Shown here one piece after another: positions 16,625 to 25,514 of a DNA stretch of 33,605 bases (within the stretch, counting starts at the first letter, position 1; the number at the start of each line of letters is the position of its first letter). The stretch is from Prevotellaceae bacterium (GTDB lineage: Bacteria > Bacteroidota > Bacteroidia > Bacteroidales > UBA932). The notes beneath the pieces were generated by a model. It did not search any database, had not been told where the DNA came from, and worked only from the letters and a program-made list of their open reading frames with translations. The stretch lies in contig JAISPX010000165.1 in NCBI GenBank assembly GCA_031274595.1, positions 1 to 33,605 of the forward strand, given 5' to 3'. The position numbers and the translations under genes were made by a program.

Positions 16625-18184
16625 TTAAAATTTGATTTTATTTTCTTTAATCATTTTCACTAATTTTTCTAACGAATCGTGCGTTTCGTAAAGCCATTCT
16701 TCCATTGTTGGTTCTATTGGAATATCCGGTTCTATATATTCGTATTTATTAGGAACGGAAGTTCCTTTTAAAGTGATAGGTATATCCAAAGGCATGAATT
16801 TTGAAAATGGTAAATTTATTGTAATTCCATCGCCTGATGAAACAGCGCTGTAACCTCCGGGCGATTCCCCTGCCAATACTCCTAATTTGCGCGATTTGAA
16901 TAAATCTGTAAAAATAATGCTTGCAGAATAACACATTCCATTGGTTAACAAATAAATTTTGCCTGTAAATTTTTCGCCTGAATATCGCGGTGTATATTGC
17001 ATTGAAAGTATTGTATCTGTTCTAAAATACGAACCAACAGACAATGAATTAAATATTTCTACCGAACGCAAAGCATCTGTATTATCTTTTCCGTAAATAT
17101 ATTTGTACACTTTTTTCAGGTGTTTTGTTAACCATTTAGAATTATTTTGCTTAATTTCATCTGTTATTTTATAAATTTCGGGGATGTGAAATTTCTCATC
17201 AGTAAAACAGGCAAGCAATTCATAAACATCGTATTCATATCCGCCAATATTATTACGCAAATCTATGATTAAATGTTTTATTCCATCTTTTTTAATTTGG
17301 TTCATAATCTTTGCTAATTTTTTATAAAAACCTGTGTCTGTTCCTGCAAAAAGAAACCTCAAAAACCTTGAGCCTACAAACATTTTAATTTCTAATACGC
17401 CAATACTGTCGCTAATTTTGTTGTATTCAATGGTGTTTTTCCCAAAATCAAATAAAAAAGCAAATCCTTCTTTTGCTATTTTACCTTCTTCTTTCTGCAT
17501 TTTGTAAATTTCGTTACGTTGCATTCCTGTCGATATTACTTTACGTATTGTGTCATCCGTATATAATTTATATTCAACAGTAAAAGGATGTTTAATATTT
17601 TCACAAAACAGATAATTTGCAAAATTTGTTCCTGTTCGTGGATTGCCTGCGTTTTCATCTGAAGTGTATGCCATTGCTATGCGATTTTCCATAGGTATTA
17701 GTCTGCGTTTTTCAAACGAAATTTCTTTTGCCGATATTCCGTTTACAGAAATTATTTCGGAATATTTAGGTATTATATTTGAAAAATCACGTACCGTAAA
17801 TGTTCTGTAATCGAGCCATGATTTTACCCATAGTGGAAATATTGTATCTGTTTTTTTAAAAATACCGGTACGATTATAAACTCCGTCGTCAGGAAATTCA
17901 CCATGTGCATCATTTATTAAAGTACCGAAATAGCGCAGTGTATAGTAATATTCATTATTTGTAGTTGCTTTATCAACTTTTTTATTAATTTCTTTTATTC
18001 CTTCGTCCCATTCTTCTTGTGTTAATCCACGCAAATAGTCAATGCTGTTTCCCTGTATTGATTTTGCTATAAAATCAACCTCGTTGTACCATATTTGTTT
18101 TATACTATCTATGGCTACAGTTTGAGCATATCCTGTAAAAGTTACTATCAACAATAAAATTAATAGAAATGTTTTTTTATTCAT
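16625..18184 (-). CDS. Exported S41-family (C-terminal processing-type) peptidase
   Basis: With the start at 18184 the protein has 519 residues and a clean signal peptide (MNKKTFLLILLLIVTFTGYAQ). That ATG overlaps the radical SAM stop as ATGAATAA, which is why I prefer it to the ATG at 18205. INDAHGEF, a PDZ-like stretch (IIPKYSEIISVNGISAKEIS) and the S41 catalytic core KHLIIDLRNNIGG then LLTNGMCYSASIIFTDLFKS follow. The Ser in YSAS (residue 420 from this start) is the likely nucleophile; GESPGGYSAVSSG follows. S41 enzymes cut peptides in the periplasm. Translational coupling to the radical SAM gene suggests that it processes, matures or degrades the modified peptide. Confidence 0.9.
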   Translation of the reverse strand: MNKKTFLLILLLIVTFTGYAQTVAIDSIKQIWYNEVDFIAKSIQGNSIDYLRGLTQEEWDEGIKEINKKVDKATTNNEYYYTLRYFGTLINDAHGEFPDDGVYNRTGIFKKTDTIFPLWVKSWLDYRTFTVRDFSNIIPKYSEIISVNGISAKEISFEKRRLIPMENRIAMAYTSDENAGNPRTGTNFANYLFCENIKHPFTVEYKLYTDDTIRKVISTGMQRNEIYKMQKEEGKIAKEGFAFLFDFGKNTIEYNKISDSIGVLEIKMFVGSRFLRFLFAGTDTGFYKKLAKIMNQIKKDGIKHLIIDLRNNIGGYEYDVYELLACFTDEKFHIPEIYKITDEIKQNNSKWLTKHLKKVYKYIYGKDNTDALRSVEIFNSLSVGSYFRTDTILSMQYTPRYSGEKFTGKIYLLTNGMCYSASIIFTDLFKSRKLGVLAGESPGGYSAVSSGDGITINLPFSKFMPLDIPITLKGTSVPNKYEYIEPDIPIEPTMEEWLYETHDSLEKLVKMIKENKIKF

Positions 18185-19502
18185 TTGTCCGTTTCTTAAT
18201 TTCATAGTGCAAATCTAAATATTTTTTTAATAATTCAGTATTTTTTATTGGATTACAAATATCATGCTGTTCTCCATATTTTTTATTACGATGTTTATGA
18301 TTTGGACAGCCGCCACCACATAACCAGAAAACTTTGCAGTTGCGACATTTAATGTTATTTATCGTTAAATTTCCACTGCAATATTCTGCTAATAAAGAGA
18401 TATTGGTTTTACCTGTAAATATATTTCCTGTTATTTCTTTTTCATCGCCTACATCTTTTAAACATAAATACATTTCACCTTTGGGACCTATCATATCTGA
18501 ATTTACACATTCTGCCATACAAGGTATAGTACCTTTAATTACAGATTGATGCTGAAAAGGATTTATTCTGTATTTTTTATATTGCAAAATAAAATATTCC
18601 AACACCTCGGTTTTATTGTTAAAACAATTAATATTACTATTACATGTTTGATATTGTGTGATTATTCCGGGATATGGGTAAAACAAAGGAAAATGTTTTT
18701 TAATACTCTCATGAACAATATGATATTCTTCTTTATTATCTTTATCTATATTAATCCTTATGCTAACTTGTATTTTTTTGTTTTGTTTAACATAAGAATG
18801 TAATAAAGTCAGATTTTTCATTATAATATCATAAGTGCCTTTCCCGTTTTTAAATTTTCTTTTTTTGTCATGTGTTTCCTTTTTTCCATCCAATGTTATC
18901 TGAACTCCAGTAATATTCAAATCAATTAATCGTTTGATTTTGTCTTCAGTTAATAAAATTCCATTTGTTACTATACTTGCACGAAAAGGGATATTCAATG
19001 ATTTAATATATGTCGTTAAATCTTTGATTATATCAAACCCAAGTAAAGGTTCGCCTCCATACCATTCCAAAAATATCTTTTTTACTTTCCCATAACATTC
19101 TTCTTTAATATGTTTTTTGAGTTGTTGTAACACTTCATCCGACATGCTTTCATGCTTCAGATTTTTACCCGCATAACAATAAGTACACGCCAAATTACAA
19201 TTTAATGTTGGTATTATGGTAATAACTTTAGTTTCATCATCAAATTTACTCAATAATGAACGGAGAAATACTATATTCTCATTATTTTCATCACTCTCAC
19301 AAATAATTCCTGAATTATTTAATAAATCATACGTTTCCTGTTTATCAGAAAAATCGTAAGCAGTTACATCTTTTTTTATTTTGTATATTTCTCTACGCGT
19401 TGTGTCATCGTTTATATCAAGGAAAGCGCCACTTAAAAAATTAAACAACAAATAGCCATGTTGCTGCGATTTATAAATATAATTATGTTTTGACCAATTC
19501 AT
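18177..19502 (-). CDS. Radical SAM/SPASM peptide maturase
   Basis: 441 residues. The SAM iron-sulfur motif is CNLACTYC with Cys102, Cys106 and Cys109, followed by the GGEP motif at 149-152 and QITLDG at 201-206. The C-terminal SPASM region has Cys328, 332, 347, 375, 386, 389, 395, 399 and 416, including CRNCKVFWLCGGGC, enough for two auxiliary clusters. The first 90 residues (YLLFNFLSGAFLDI and an acidic stretch) resemble the N-terminal peptide-engaging region of Bacteroidota maturases. Such enzymes install thioether, C-C or other crosslinks in ribosomal peptides. The precursor gene lies 85 bp upstream and the S41 gene overlaps its 3' end by 8 bp, so the three probably form one unit. The type of bond formed cannot be told. 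Confidence 0.95.
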   Translation of the reverse strand: MNWSKHNYIYKSQQHGYLLFNFLSGAFLDINDDTTRREIYKIKKDVTAYDFSDKQETYDLLNNSGIICESDENNENIVFLRSLLSKFDDETKVITIIPTLNCNLACTYCYAGKNLKHESMSDEVLQQLKKHIKEECYGKVKKIFLEWYGGEPLLGFDIIKDLTTYIKSLNIPFRASIVTNGILLTEDKIKRLIDLNITGVQITLDGKKETHDKKRKFKNGKGTYDIIMKNLTLLHSYVKQNKKIQVSIRINIDKDNKEEYHIVHESIKKHFPLFYPYPGIITQYQTCNSNINCFNNKTEVLEYFILQYKKYRINPFQHQSVIKGTIPCMAECVNSDMIGPKGEMYLCLKDVGDEKEITGNIFTGKTNISLLAEYCSGNLTINNIKCRNCKVFWLCGGGCPNHKHRNKKYGEQHDICNPIKNTELLKKYLDLHYEIKKRTNE

Positions 19503-19587
19503 AATTTATTTTTTTACAAAAAATAAGGTTAACCATAAATATTTGTTTATTTTTAATGGATAACCCTTTAATCAAATTACCAAAATG

Positions 19588-19833
19588 TTATTCTACAGGA
19601 TCAAATTCATCAGCTGCAGCCAAAAAACGTTTTGTATAACAAATGCACGCATCAAAGATTTTGAATTGATCAAATATTACTACGCATTTTTTCTTCTGCG
19701 CTTCAGCATCTGTTTCTTCTTCACCTTCACCACCTTTTAACTTGTTTAATTCGCCTTCGCTTAGTTTTTGTGAATCGCCAAAATTCATCATTGGCTTTTC
19801 AATCACTTTGATTTTCATTTCTGTTTTTTTCAT
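19588..19833 (-). CDS. RiPP precursor peptide, GG-Bacteroidales type
   Basis: 81 residues. The leader MKKTEMKIKVIEKPMMNFGD continues to LSEGELNKLKGG (24-35), the leader end of the GG-type natural product precursors in Bacteroidales (TIGR04149-like, from memory). The part after Gly35 has an acidic/basic spacer (EGEEETDAEAQKKK) and then CVVIFDQFKIFDACICYTKR, with Cys50, Cys63 and Cys65, Phe and Tyr residues, and ends DEFDPVE. It has no signal peptide. It lies 85 bp upstream of the radical SAM gene, its likely modifying enzyme, and downstream of phased regulatory repeats. Cleavage after GG35 would leave a 46-residue product; further trimming is possible. The product's activity is unknown. Confidence 0.88.
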   Translation of the reverse strand: MKKTEMKIKVIEKPMMNFGDSQKLSEGELNKLKGGEGEEETDAEAQKKKCVVIFDQFKIFDACICYTKRFLAAADEFDPVE

Positions 19834-19898
19834 AATATAAAAATTTATTAATTTACGGCTAATTTTCAGGCATAGCCAAACTCCTTTTTTATTTGCCT

Positions 19899-19906
19899 CA
19901 AAGTAA
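19899..19906 (-). promoter_or_regulatory. Candidate -7 box (TTACTTTG) for the peptide cluster
   Basis: On the minus strand TTACTTTG differs from TAnnTTTG at one position and lies 66-73 bp upstream of the precursor ATG. No TTTG is found at -33; instead the nearest phased repeat (19931-19937) starts about 25 bp further up, a position fitting activator-dependent transcription. Confidence 0.45.
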
Positions 19907-19930
19907 ATACATTATTTTTTATGTTGGTTT

Positions 19931-20000
19931 GGGTGGTATCAACTATCTAATAAGTGGTAGTTTTTAATCAACAAGTGGTCGCATTTTACAAATAAGTGGT
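19931..20000. promoter_or_regulatory. Four direct repeats of (A/G)(A/G)GTGGT with exact 21-bp period, likely LytTR operator
   Basis: AAGTGGT begins at 19952, 19973 and 19994, and a diverged copy GGGTGGT begins at 19931. The starts are exactly 21 bp apart, two helical turns, so all copies face the same side of the DNA. LytTR-domain regulators (for example AgrA) bind short direct repeats with this spacing. The array lies between the LytTR gene and the precursor gene, upstream of the candidate -7 box. Confidence 0.75.
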
Positions 20001-20003
20001 TTT

Positions 20004-20351
20004 TTATTGCAAGTCAATAAAATGGTTTTTTAACACAAGCCATTTTCTGCGCGAAACTTTTAGTTTTGTATTGTCTGTTAATAGTATTTCTTTTTTTCGG
20101 TTGTTGATTTGCTTGATATATTTGGCATTAACAAGCGTATCGTGATGTATTCGTATAAAACCGTAAGGCGCAAGTTCGGTTTCAAAATCTTTAAGCAGTT
20201 TGGAGCAAGTAATTTTTACTTTATTACAGATATATACATCGCACAAATAAGCATCGCAAACAATATGTGTTATACGTGCTGCAATAAATTGCCGCGTAAT
20301 GCCGGCGGTTGTTATAACAATAGATTTTGTATTTTGCGGCTCATAATTCAT
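20004..20351 (-). CDS. Stand-alone LytTR DNA-binding regulator
   Basis: 115 residues, just one LytTR domain with no receiver domain. The signature is at ELAPYGFIRIHHDTLVNAKY then IKQINNRKKEILLTDNTKLK and VSRRKW, the usual LytTR beta strands that contact DNA. The first strands (SIVITTAGITRQFIAARITH) include the position where receiver-free members sense or dimerise, but no ligand can be inferred. It is transcribed toward the peptide cluster, and four phased repeats begin 4 bp after its stop codon. I infer that it regulates the precursor and radical SAM genes. No partner histidine kinase is seen in the window. Confidence 0.9.
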   Translation of the reverse strand: MNYEPQNTKSIVITTAGITRQFIAARITHIVCDAYLCDVYICNKVKITCSKLLKDFETELAPYGFIRIHHDTLVNAKYIKQINNRKKEILLTDNTKLKVSRRKWLVLKNHFIDLQ

Positions 20352-20393
20352 ATCGGATTCAATTTATACAAATAAAAAATCGTGAACTAATAT

Positions 20394-20513
20394 TTGCTCT
20401 CTATGGCTCTGGAATGCCTGTGTCATACAAATGAAAAGCTCACGATTACCGTGAGCGCTAACATTTTCATTCCTGTATGACTCCATAAAATTTTCCAGAT
20501 TTTAGATGAGCAA
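20394..20513. repeat. 120-bp imperfect inverted repeat, possible structured RNA or MITE
   Basis: Nested complementary arms are TTGCTC/GAGCAA (20394, 20508), TCTGGAA/TTCCAGA (20408, 20493), GTCATACA/TGTATGAC (20422, 20474), ATGAAAA/TTTTCAT (20431, 20464) and GCTCACG/CGTGAGC (20438, 20450) around the loop ATTAC. The arms make one rod-like hairpin on either strand. GGAATG (20411) could also pair with CATTCC (20468), an alternative fold. It lies between the M23 pair and the LytTR gene; no T-run follows, and the rest of the gap to 20657 is plain AT-rich DNA. I could not assign it to a known RNA family. Confidence 0.65.
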
Positions 20514-20657
20514 GAATTAATCTAACGCTTTATATTTATTTTCAATTATTTCATCATATAATCATTCTTTATTATATTAAATTTTTCTGTGTTTAATTTA
20601 TGTTCAAAATTAGCAAATTATATTTTCTCAACAATATCTTTTATGTTTAAATATACC

Positions 20658-21605
20658 TCAATCCAGCGATTGTCCGATGTTTGATGATACGTGTATCATT
20701 TGTTTGAGTTGTGCAGGATTTAATTCCGCAAAAAAACAATTTATAGGATTTATTGGTTTGTCGTTTTTCCACACTTCGTAATGTAAATGCGGAAAAATTG
20801 ACAATCCCGAATCTCCCGACAATGCTATGACTTGACCGCGTTTGACGTTTGCTCCTTTACGCACTAAAGATTTAACAAGATGTGCATAAACAGTTTTGTA
20901 TCCATTTTTATGATCAATATAAATTGCATTTCCTTTTGCCGCATCTTCTATAATATTCTCTACAACGCCATCGGCGGTTGCAATAACTTTTGTATATATC
21001 GGAACAGTATAATCTATGCCTGTATGCATTTTGGGAATACGATAAAAAGGATGTATTTTCATTCCTACCGATACGCTGTTATATTTCAAATCTTTATTTT
21101 CTACAGGCTGTATTGCTGGAATATTTCTAAATTTTGTTTTATCTCTGTTAATTTCCGAGAGCGCTTTTTCTATTTTTGCTTTGTTTGCCAAAACGCGCGC
21201 CGCAAGTTGATTTATGGCTGTAAATGTCATATTCACAACATCGTAATTTTCCATTATACTTGTCATGCTGAAATTGTCCATGTCAACTGTTTGTCCTGAT
21301 TCTATAGGATTGGTTTTAAACACCGAACGATATATCATCGTATCCTGCTGTTTTAAATGTTCGAGAACAACTTTTGCTTTCAAAAGATTTGTATTTAACG
21401 AATCGTATGCCGATTCCAGATATGTGTATTCTTCTTTGATTTGTTTTTCTTGCGGAGTATCAAATACCATCGAAAATGCCACATAATAAATCACGGCAAG
21501 CACAACAGATGAAACAAAATACGTAATACCGTTCCTGATTATTCGTTTTACTTTTTTTATTTTTTTATATGTCAACGATTGTTCATCGTATTTCCATTCG
21601 TTCAT
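20658..21605 (-). CDS. M23-family metallopeptidase, membrane-anchored (second of pair)
   Basis: 315 residues. One membrane segment lies near residues 27-50 (ITYFVSSVVLAVIYYVAFSM), followed by a coiled-coil linker and a C-terminal LytM domain. The zinc site is given by KMHTGIDYTVPIYTKVIATADG (His and Asp) and PHLHYEVWKN (HxH). The family cuts glycyl or stem-peptide bonds in peptidoglycan, or, when inactive, activates amidases; here the metal ligands are retained, so an active enzyme is likely. It starts 1 bp after the stop of a paralogue of the same layout, so the two are translated from one mRNA and probably act together at the wall. Confidence 0.93.
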   Translation of the reverse strand: MNEWKYDEQSLTYKKIKKVKRIIRNGITYFVSSVVLAVIYYVAFSMVFDTPQEKQIKEEYTYLESAYDSLNTNLLKAKVVLEHLKQQDTMIYRSVFKTNPIESGQTVDMDNFSMTSIMENYDVVNMTFTAINQLAARVLANKAKIEKALSEINRDKTKFRNIPAIQPVENKDLKYNSVSVGMKIHPFYRIPKMHTGIDYTVPIYTKVIATADGVVENIIEDAAKGNAIYIDHKNGYKTVYAHLVKSLVRKGANVKRGQVIALSGDSGLSIFPHLHYEVWKNDKPINPINCFFAELNPAQLKQMIHVSSNIGQSLD

Positions 21606-21606
21606 T

Positions 21607-22542
21607 TTATCTTGGTCTGTTTATAATTTCATCATAACTTACATCTGTTGACTCATTAACATAGAATTTTTTAGGATTTTTTGCTTCGTTATTATATCTG
21701 ACTTCGTAATGCAAATGAGGACCTGACACTTGTCCAGTATTTCCCAATAATCCTATTAAATCGCCGCGTTTTACCTGCATTCCCGATTCTACCAATATTT
21801 TTGATAAATGCGCATAACGTGTCGAATAACCAAATCCGTGATCAATATCAATTTGATTGCCATAGCCTAATTTTGAATTGGAATGTACTGTTCGGGAAAC
21901 AGTTCCATCTCCTGTAGCATAAATAGGAGTTCCTATGTTTCCTGCAAAATCCATTCCGTTATGAGGACGCGCATCGCCAAATATAGGATGACGTGTTCGC
22001 CAACCGAAACCATCAGATATTCTTACCTTTTTTAAATCTACAGGCGGGATTGATGGCATACACGAAACCATTTTTTCCATATTGAATGCGTAACGTGAAA
22101 TTTCGTCAAACGATTTTGATTGAATGTAAACTTTATAGCGAAAATCATCAAAATTTGTAAATGTGTTACTAACATTGTGCAGTAAATATCCCTTTTGCAG
22201 GTTAGCATTTTTTCTGTTTTTTTTGTACGGCGCTTTGTCTAATCCGAAAATTGTTCGATATACATTTTGGTCTCTGTTATTAATTTCGCTTATTGTTTTG
22301 TCGGCATTTTCTATATCTTTGAGCAGAAGGTCATATTTTAATTTTATGTTTGAGGCTTTAGTTTTTAAAATCATTGTTTTTGGACTTTCAAAAAAATGCG
22401 AATAAGTTATAGCATAAATAATAAATAAAATTACAGACGCCAAAAACAAAACAAAGAAACGTTGCGTTTTGCGGCGCAAAGGAATTTTTATAATTTCAAA
22501 ATCCAGACTTTCCGGATTTAATTTGTATTTTTGTCGTGACAT
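21607..22542 (-). CDS. M23-family metallopeptidase, membrane-anchored (first of pair)
   Basis: 311 residues with the same layout as the downstream paralogue: a basic cytoplasmic start, a membrane segment at about 29-48 (FFVLFLASVILFIIYAITYS), a coiled-coil linker with SEINNRDQNVYRTIFG, and a LytM domain with GMDFAGNIGTPIYATGDG and VSGPHLHYEVRYN, keeping the zinc ligands. Both members share the segment DQ.. YR.. F in the linker, evidence for tandem duplication. It is divergent from alaS across a 124-bp gap that must hold both promoters. Role: peptidoglycan peptidase or partner in cell shape and division; the exact bond cut is not known. Confidence 0.93.
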   Translation of the reverse strand: MSRQKYKLNPESLDFEIIKIPLRRKTQRFFVLFLASVILFIIYAITYSHFFESPKTMILKTKASNIKLKYDLLLKDIENADKTISEINNRDQNVYRTIFGLDKAPYKKNRKNANLQKGYLLHNVSNTFTNFDDFRYKVYIQSKSFDEISRYAFNMEKMVSCMPSIPPVDLKKVRISDGFGWRTRHPIFGDARPHNGMDFAGNIGTPIYATGDGTVSRTVHSNSKLGYGNQIDIDHGFGYSTRYAHLSKILVESGMQVKRGDLIGLLGNTGQVSGPHLHYEVRYNNEAKNPKKFYVNESTDVSYDEIINRPR

Positions 22543-22666
22543 TTTACCAAGAATTGAACAAAAACTCGGTAAAGTTGAATAAAATATTTTAATTTTACAA
22601 ATATTTTAACATAATAAAAATAAAGACGATTGTTTCGTATAACTATATAACTAAGTGATTTTGAAT

Positions 22667-25282
22667 ATGAACTCTAAAGAAATAAGGAAAAAATTTTTAG
22701 ACTTTTTTAAGTCGAAACAGCATACAATAGTGTCATCCGCACCAATGGTTGTAACCAACGACCCGACTCTAATGTTTACTAATGCAGGGATGAATCAATT
22801 TAAAGATATTTTTCTCGGAAATGCTCCTGCGAAAAACAAACGAGTTGCCGATACCCAAAAATGCCTGAGAGTATCGGGAAAACATAACGACTTGGAAGAA
22901 GTTGGTCATGATACTTATCATCACACAATGTTTGAGATGCTTGGCAACTGGAGTTTTGGCGATTATTTCAAAAAAGAAGCCATTGAATGGGCTTGGGAAC
23001 TGTTGGTTGACATTTATAAACTTGACCCCGACAGATTGTATGCAACAGTTTGTGAAGGCAGCAGCGAAGATAATATCGGAGCAGATGAAGAAGCCGCCGA
23101 ATATTGGAAAAAATTTCTACCTTCCGACAAAATCCTGCTTGGCTGCAAAAAAGATAATTTTTGGGAAATGGGCGAAACTGGACCCTGCGGTCCTTGCAGC
23201 GAAGTACACATCGATTTGCGCGATGATGAAGAACGTAAAAAAATTGACGGAAAAGATTTGGTAAATAAAAATAATCCGCTGGTTATTGAAATTTGGAATT
23301 TGGTGTTTATTCAGTACAACCGCAAAGCAGATGGTTCACTTGAATCGTTGCCCGAAAAACATGTTGACACAGGAATGGGCTTTGAGCGCTTATGTATGGC
23401 TATTCAAAAGAAAAAAAGTAATTACGACACAGATGTTTTTCAACCCGTAATACAGAAAATTGCGGAACTGTCAAACAAAAAATACGGAAACAATAACGAA
23501 ACGGATATTGCCATGCGGGTTGTTGCCGACCATTTACGCGCAATATGTTTTTCGATTGCAGACGGTCAGTTGCCATCCAACAATAAAGCAGGCTATGTGA
23601 TTCGTAGAATATTACGCCGCGCGGTTCGTTACGGTTATACATTTTTAAATTTCAACGAACCTTTCATCAATAAACTTGTGCCTACACTTGTAGATTTAAT
23701 GGGCGATGCTTTTCCCGAAATCAAAGCGCAGCAAACGCTTATCGAGAAAGTTATTCACGAAGAAGAATCGGCGTTTTTGCATACAATAGAAAACGGAATA
23801 CGTCTTTTGGACAATATTATTGCCAAAACAAAATCGGAAAACAAAAACGTGATAGATGGAAAATCGGCTTTCGTATTATATGACACCTACGGATTTCCTG
23901 TTGACCTTACCGAACTTATTGCCCGCGAAAATAATCTTACTATCGACGAAAAAGAATTTAACAACGAACTGAATTTGCAAAAAACTCGCAGCCGCAATGC
24001 CGCAACCGTAGAAGCCGATGACTGGACGGTGATTAAAGAAATTCAGGAAGAAGAATTTTTGGGTTATGATGAAACGGAACTTGATGTTGAAATTTCGCGC
24101 TATCGCGTTGTAAAAACAAAATCCGAAGAATTTGTTCATCTCGTTTTCGATAAAACACCGTTTTACGGAGAATCGGGCGGACAGGTCGGCGACAGCGGAA
24201 TAATAGAATCGAGCGAGGAAAAGATAAACATCAACAATACTATAAAAGAAAACAATTTGATAATTCATGTTGCAAAACAACTTCCAAAAAATCCGCTGGC
24301 AAAATTTCGCGCAAAAATAGATGTTAAAAAACGCATTGCAACAGCAAATAATCATACAGCCACGCATCTTTTGCATGCATCATTGCGCCAATTATTGGGA
24401 ACGCATGTAGAGCAAAAAGGCTCGCTGGTAAATTCAAATTATCTGCGTTTTGATTTTGCGCATTTTCAGAAAATGAGCGATGATGAAATTCGGCAGGTAG
24501 AAAAAATTGTTAACCAAAAAATCCGTGAAAACAAACCCCGTAACGAAAATCGACAAGTACCTATCGCCGAAGCGCGTAATATGGGCGCAATGGCATTGTT
24601 CGGCGAAAAATACGGAGATGTGGTTCGTGTAATAAAATTCGGTGAATCTGTGGAATTGTGCGGCGGTACGCATGCAGAAGCAACAGGACAAATAGGATTT
24701 TTCAAAATAATTTCAGAATCGGCAATCGCTGCCGGTATTCGCCGAATAGAAGCAACAACAGGCGAAAACGCCGAAAATATTGTTTACGAAACTATTGATA
24801 CATTAAAGCAAATTCGACAATTATTCAACAACAGTCCCACTTTTGTTCAGTCAATCAAAAAATCAATTGATGACAACGAAAATCTGAAAAAGCAACTCGA
24901 TGATCTGATGCAGGAAAAAATGAAATTGTTGAAACAAAAAATGCTTGAAAATATTGAAGAAATTAATGGTATAAAAGTTATTCGTTCGCTTTTTTCCATT
25001 AATGCCGAAAATTTGAAAAATATAATTTTCGAGATGCGCAAAGAAATCAAAAATATATTGATAGTAATAGGTTGCAGTGATTCCGACAAGCCAACTCTTA
25101 TTGTTGCAATGAGCGATGATTTGGTAGCCTGCGGTAAAAATGCAAGTCTGATTGTTCGCGAAGCGGCGCAGGAAATTCAAGGCGGCGGTGGAGGACAAGC
25201 ATTTTTTGCAACTGCCGGCGGCAAAAAAAACGAAAGATTGAACATTGCCATTGCAAAAGCAATAGAATTGGCAACGAAATAG
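22667..25282 (+). CDS. alaS: Alanyl-tRNA synthetase
   Basis: 871 residues from the ATG at 22667; a GTG at 22655 would add four residues (MILN) but the inner start fits the family, which begins close to the [13 protein letters not shown] helix. It charges tRNA-Ala and hydrolyses misacylated tRNA. Present are the class II core ([14 protein letters not shown], then [20 protein letters not shown]), [12 protein letters not shown], the editing-domain zinc motif [12 protein letters not shown] with the later [10 protein letters not shown], and the C-Ala domain with [14 protein letters not shown] near the end. Length and motifs are complete. Confidence 0.98.
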   Translation: MNSKEIRKKFLDFFKSKQHTIVSSAPMVVTNDPTLMFTNAGMNQFKDIFLGNAPAKNKRVADTQKCLRVSGKHNDLEEVGHDTYHHTMFEMLGNWSFGDYFKKEAIEWAWELLVDIYKLDPDRLYATVCEGSSEDNIGADEEAAEYWKKFLPSDKILLGCKKDNFWEMGETGPCGPCSEVHIDLRDDEERKKIDGKDLVNKNNPLVIEIWNLVFIQYNRKADGSLESLPEKHVDTGMGFERLCMAIQKKKSNYDTDVFQPVIQKIAELSNKKYGNNNETDIAMRVVADHLRAICFSIADGQLPSNNKAGYVIRRILRRAVRYGYTFLNFNEPFINKLVPTLVDLMGDAFPEIKAQQTLIEKVIHEEESAFLHTIENGIRLLDNIIAKTKSENKNVIDGKSAFVLYDTYGFPVDLTELIARENNLTIDEKEFNNELNLQKTRSRNAATVEADDWTVIKEIQEEEFLGYDETELDVEISRYRVVKTKSEEFVHLVFDKTPFYGESGGQVGDSGIIESSEEKININNTIKENNLIIHVAKQLPKNPLAKFRAKIDVKKRIATANNHTATHLLHASLRQLLGTHVEQKGSLVNSNYLRFDFAHFQKMSDDEIRQVEKIVNQKIRENKPRNENRQVPIAEARNMGAMALFGEKYGDVVRVIKFGESVELCGGTHAEATGQIGFFKIISESAIAAGIRRIEATTGENAENIVYETIDTLKQIRQLFNNSPTFVQSIKKSIDDNENLKKQLDDLMQEKMKLLKQKMLENIEEINGIKVIRSLFSINAENLKNIIFEMRKEIKNILIVIGCSDSDKPTLIVAMSDDLVACGKNASLIVREAAQEIQGGGGGQAFFATAGGKKNERLNIAIAKAIELATK

Positions 25283-25321
25283 TCGCTACTTGAATATAAT
25301 CTGGTTAAGATTAATGATAAA

Positions 25322-25480
25322 TAGTAAATAGAACCGTTCCGCAGGGACGAAACATGGATACAGGCAAGGCAGTGAAGCATAGCGCAATCTACGGACAACA
25401 CAAGCCTCATACGGCAAAGTCCGCAGAGACGGTATTTCTGTTCCCACTCGTTTCCTAACGAATGGGAGCGAATGACGTCA
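25322..25480. repeat. Dispersed repeat segment with hairpins
   Basis: The gap between alaS and the IS630 remnant has no gene. It contains CCGTTCCGCAGGGACG at about 25334, the 16-mer GTGAAGCATAGCGCAA at 25372-25387 that recurs inverted at 30112-30127, CTACGGACAA at 25389-25398 that recurs inverted at 30223-30232, and a hairpin at 25442-25467 (TCCCA and TCGTT pairing with AACGA and TGGGA). These look like genome-wide repeats rather than gene signals, though the hairpin may also end alaS transcription. Confidence 0.55.
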
Positions 25481-25514
25481 AATCACTTTCAACTTTACAA
25501 CCTAATTAGAAGGT

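Noticed and set aside
20394-20513. Possible 6S RNA, SRP RNA or tmRNA
   Set aside because: No family-specific sequence that I can recognise (no SRP tip loop, no tmRNA ends); kept only as an unassigned inverted repeat.
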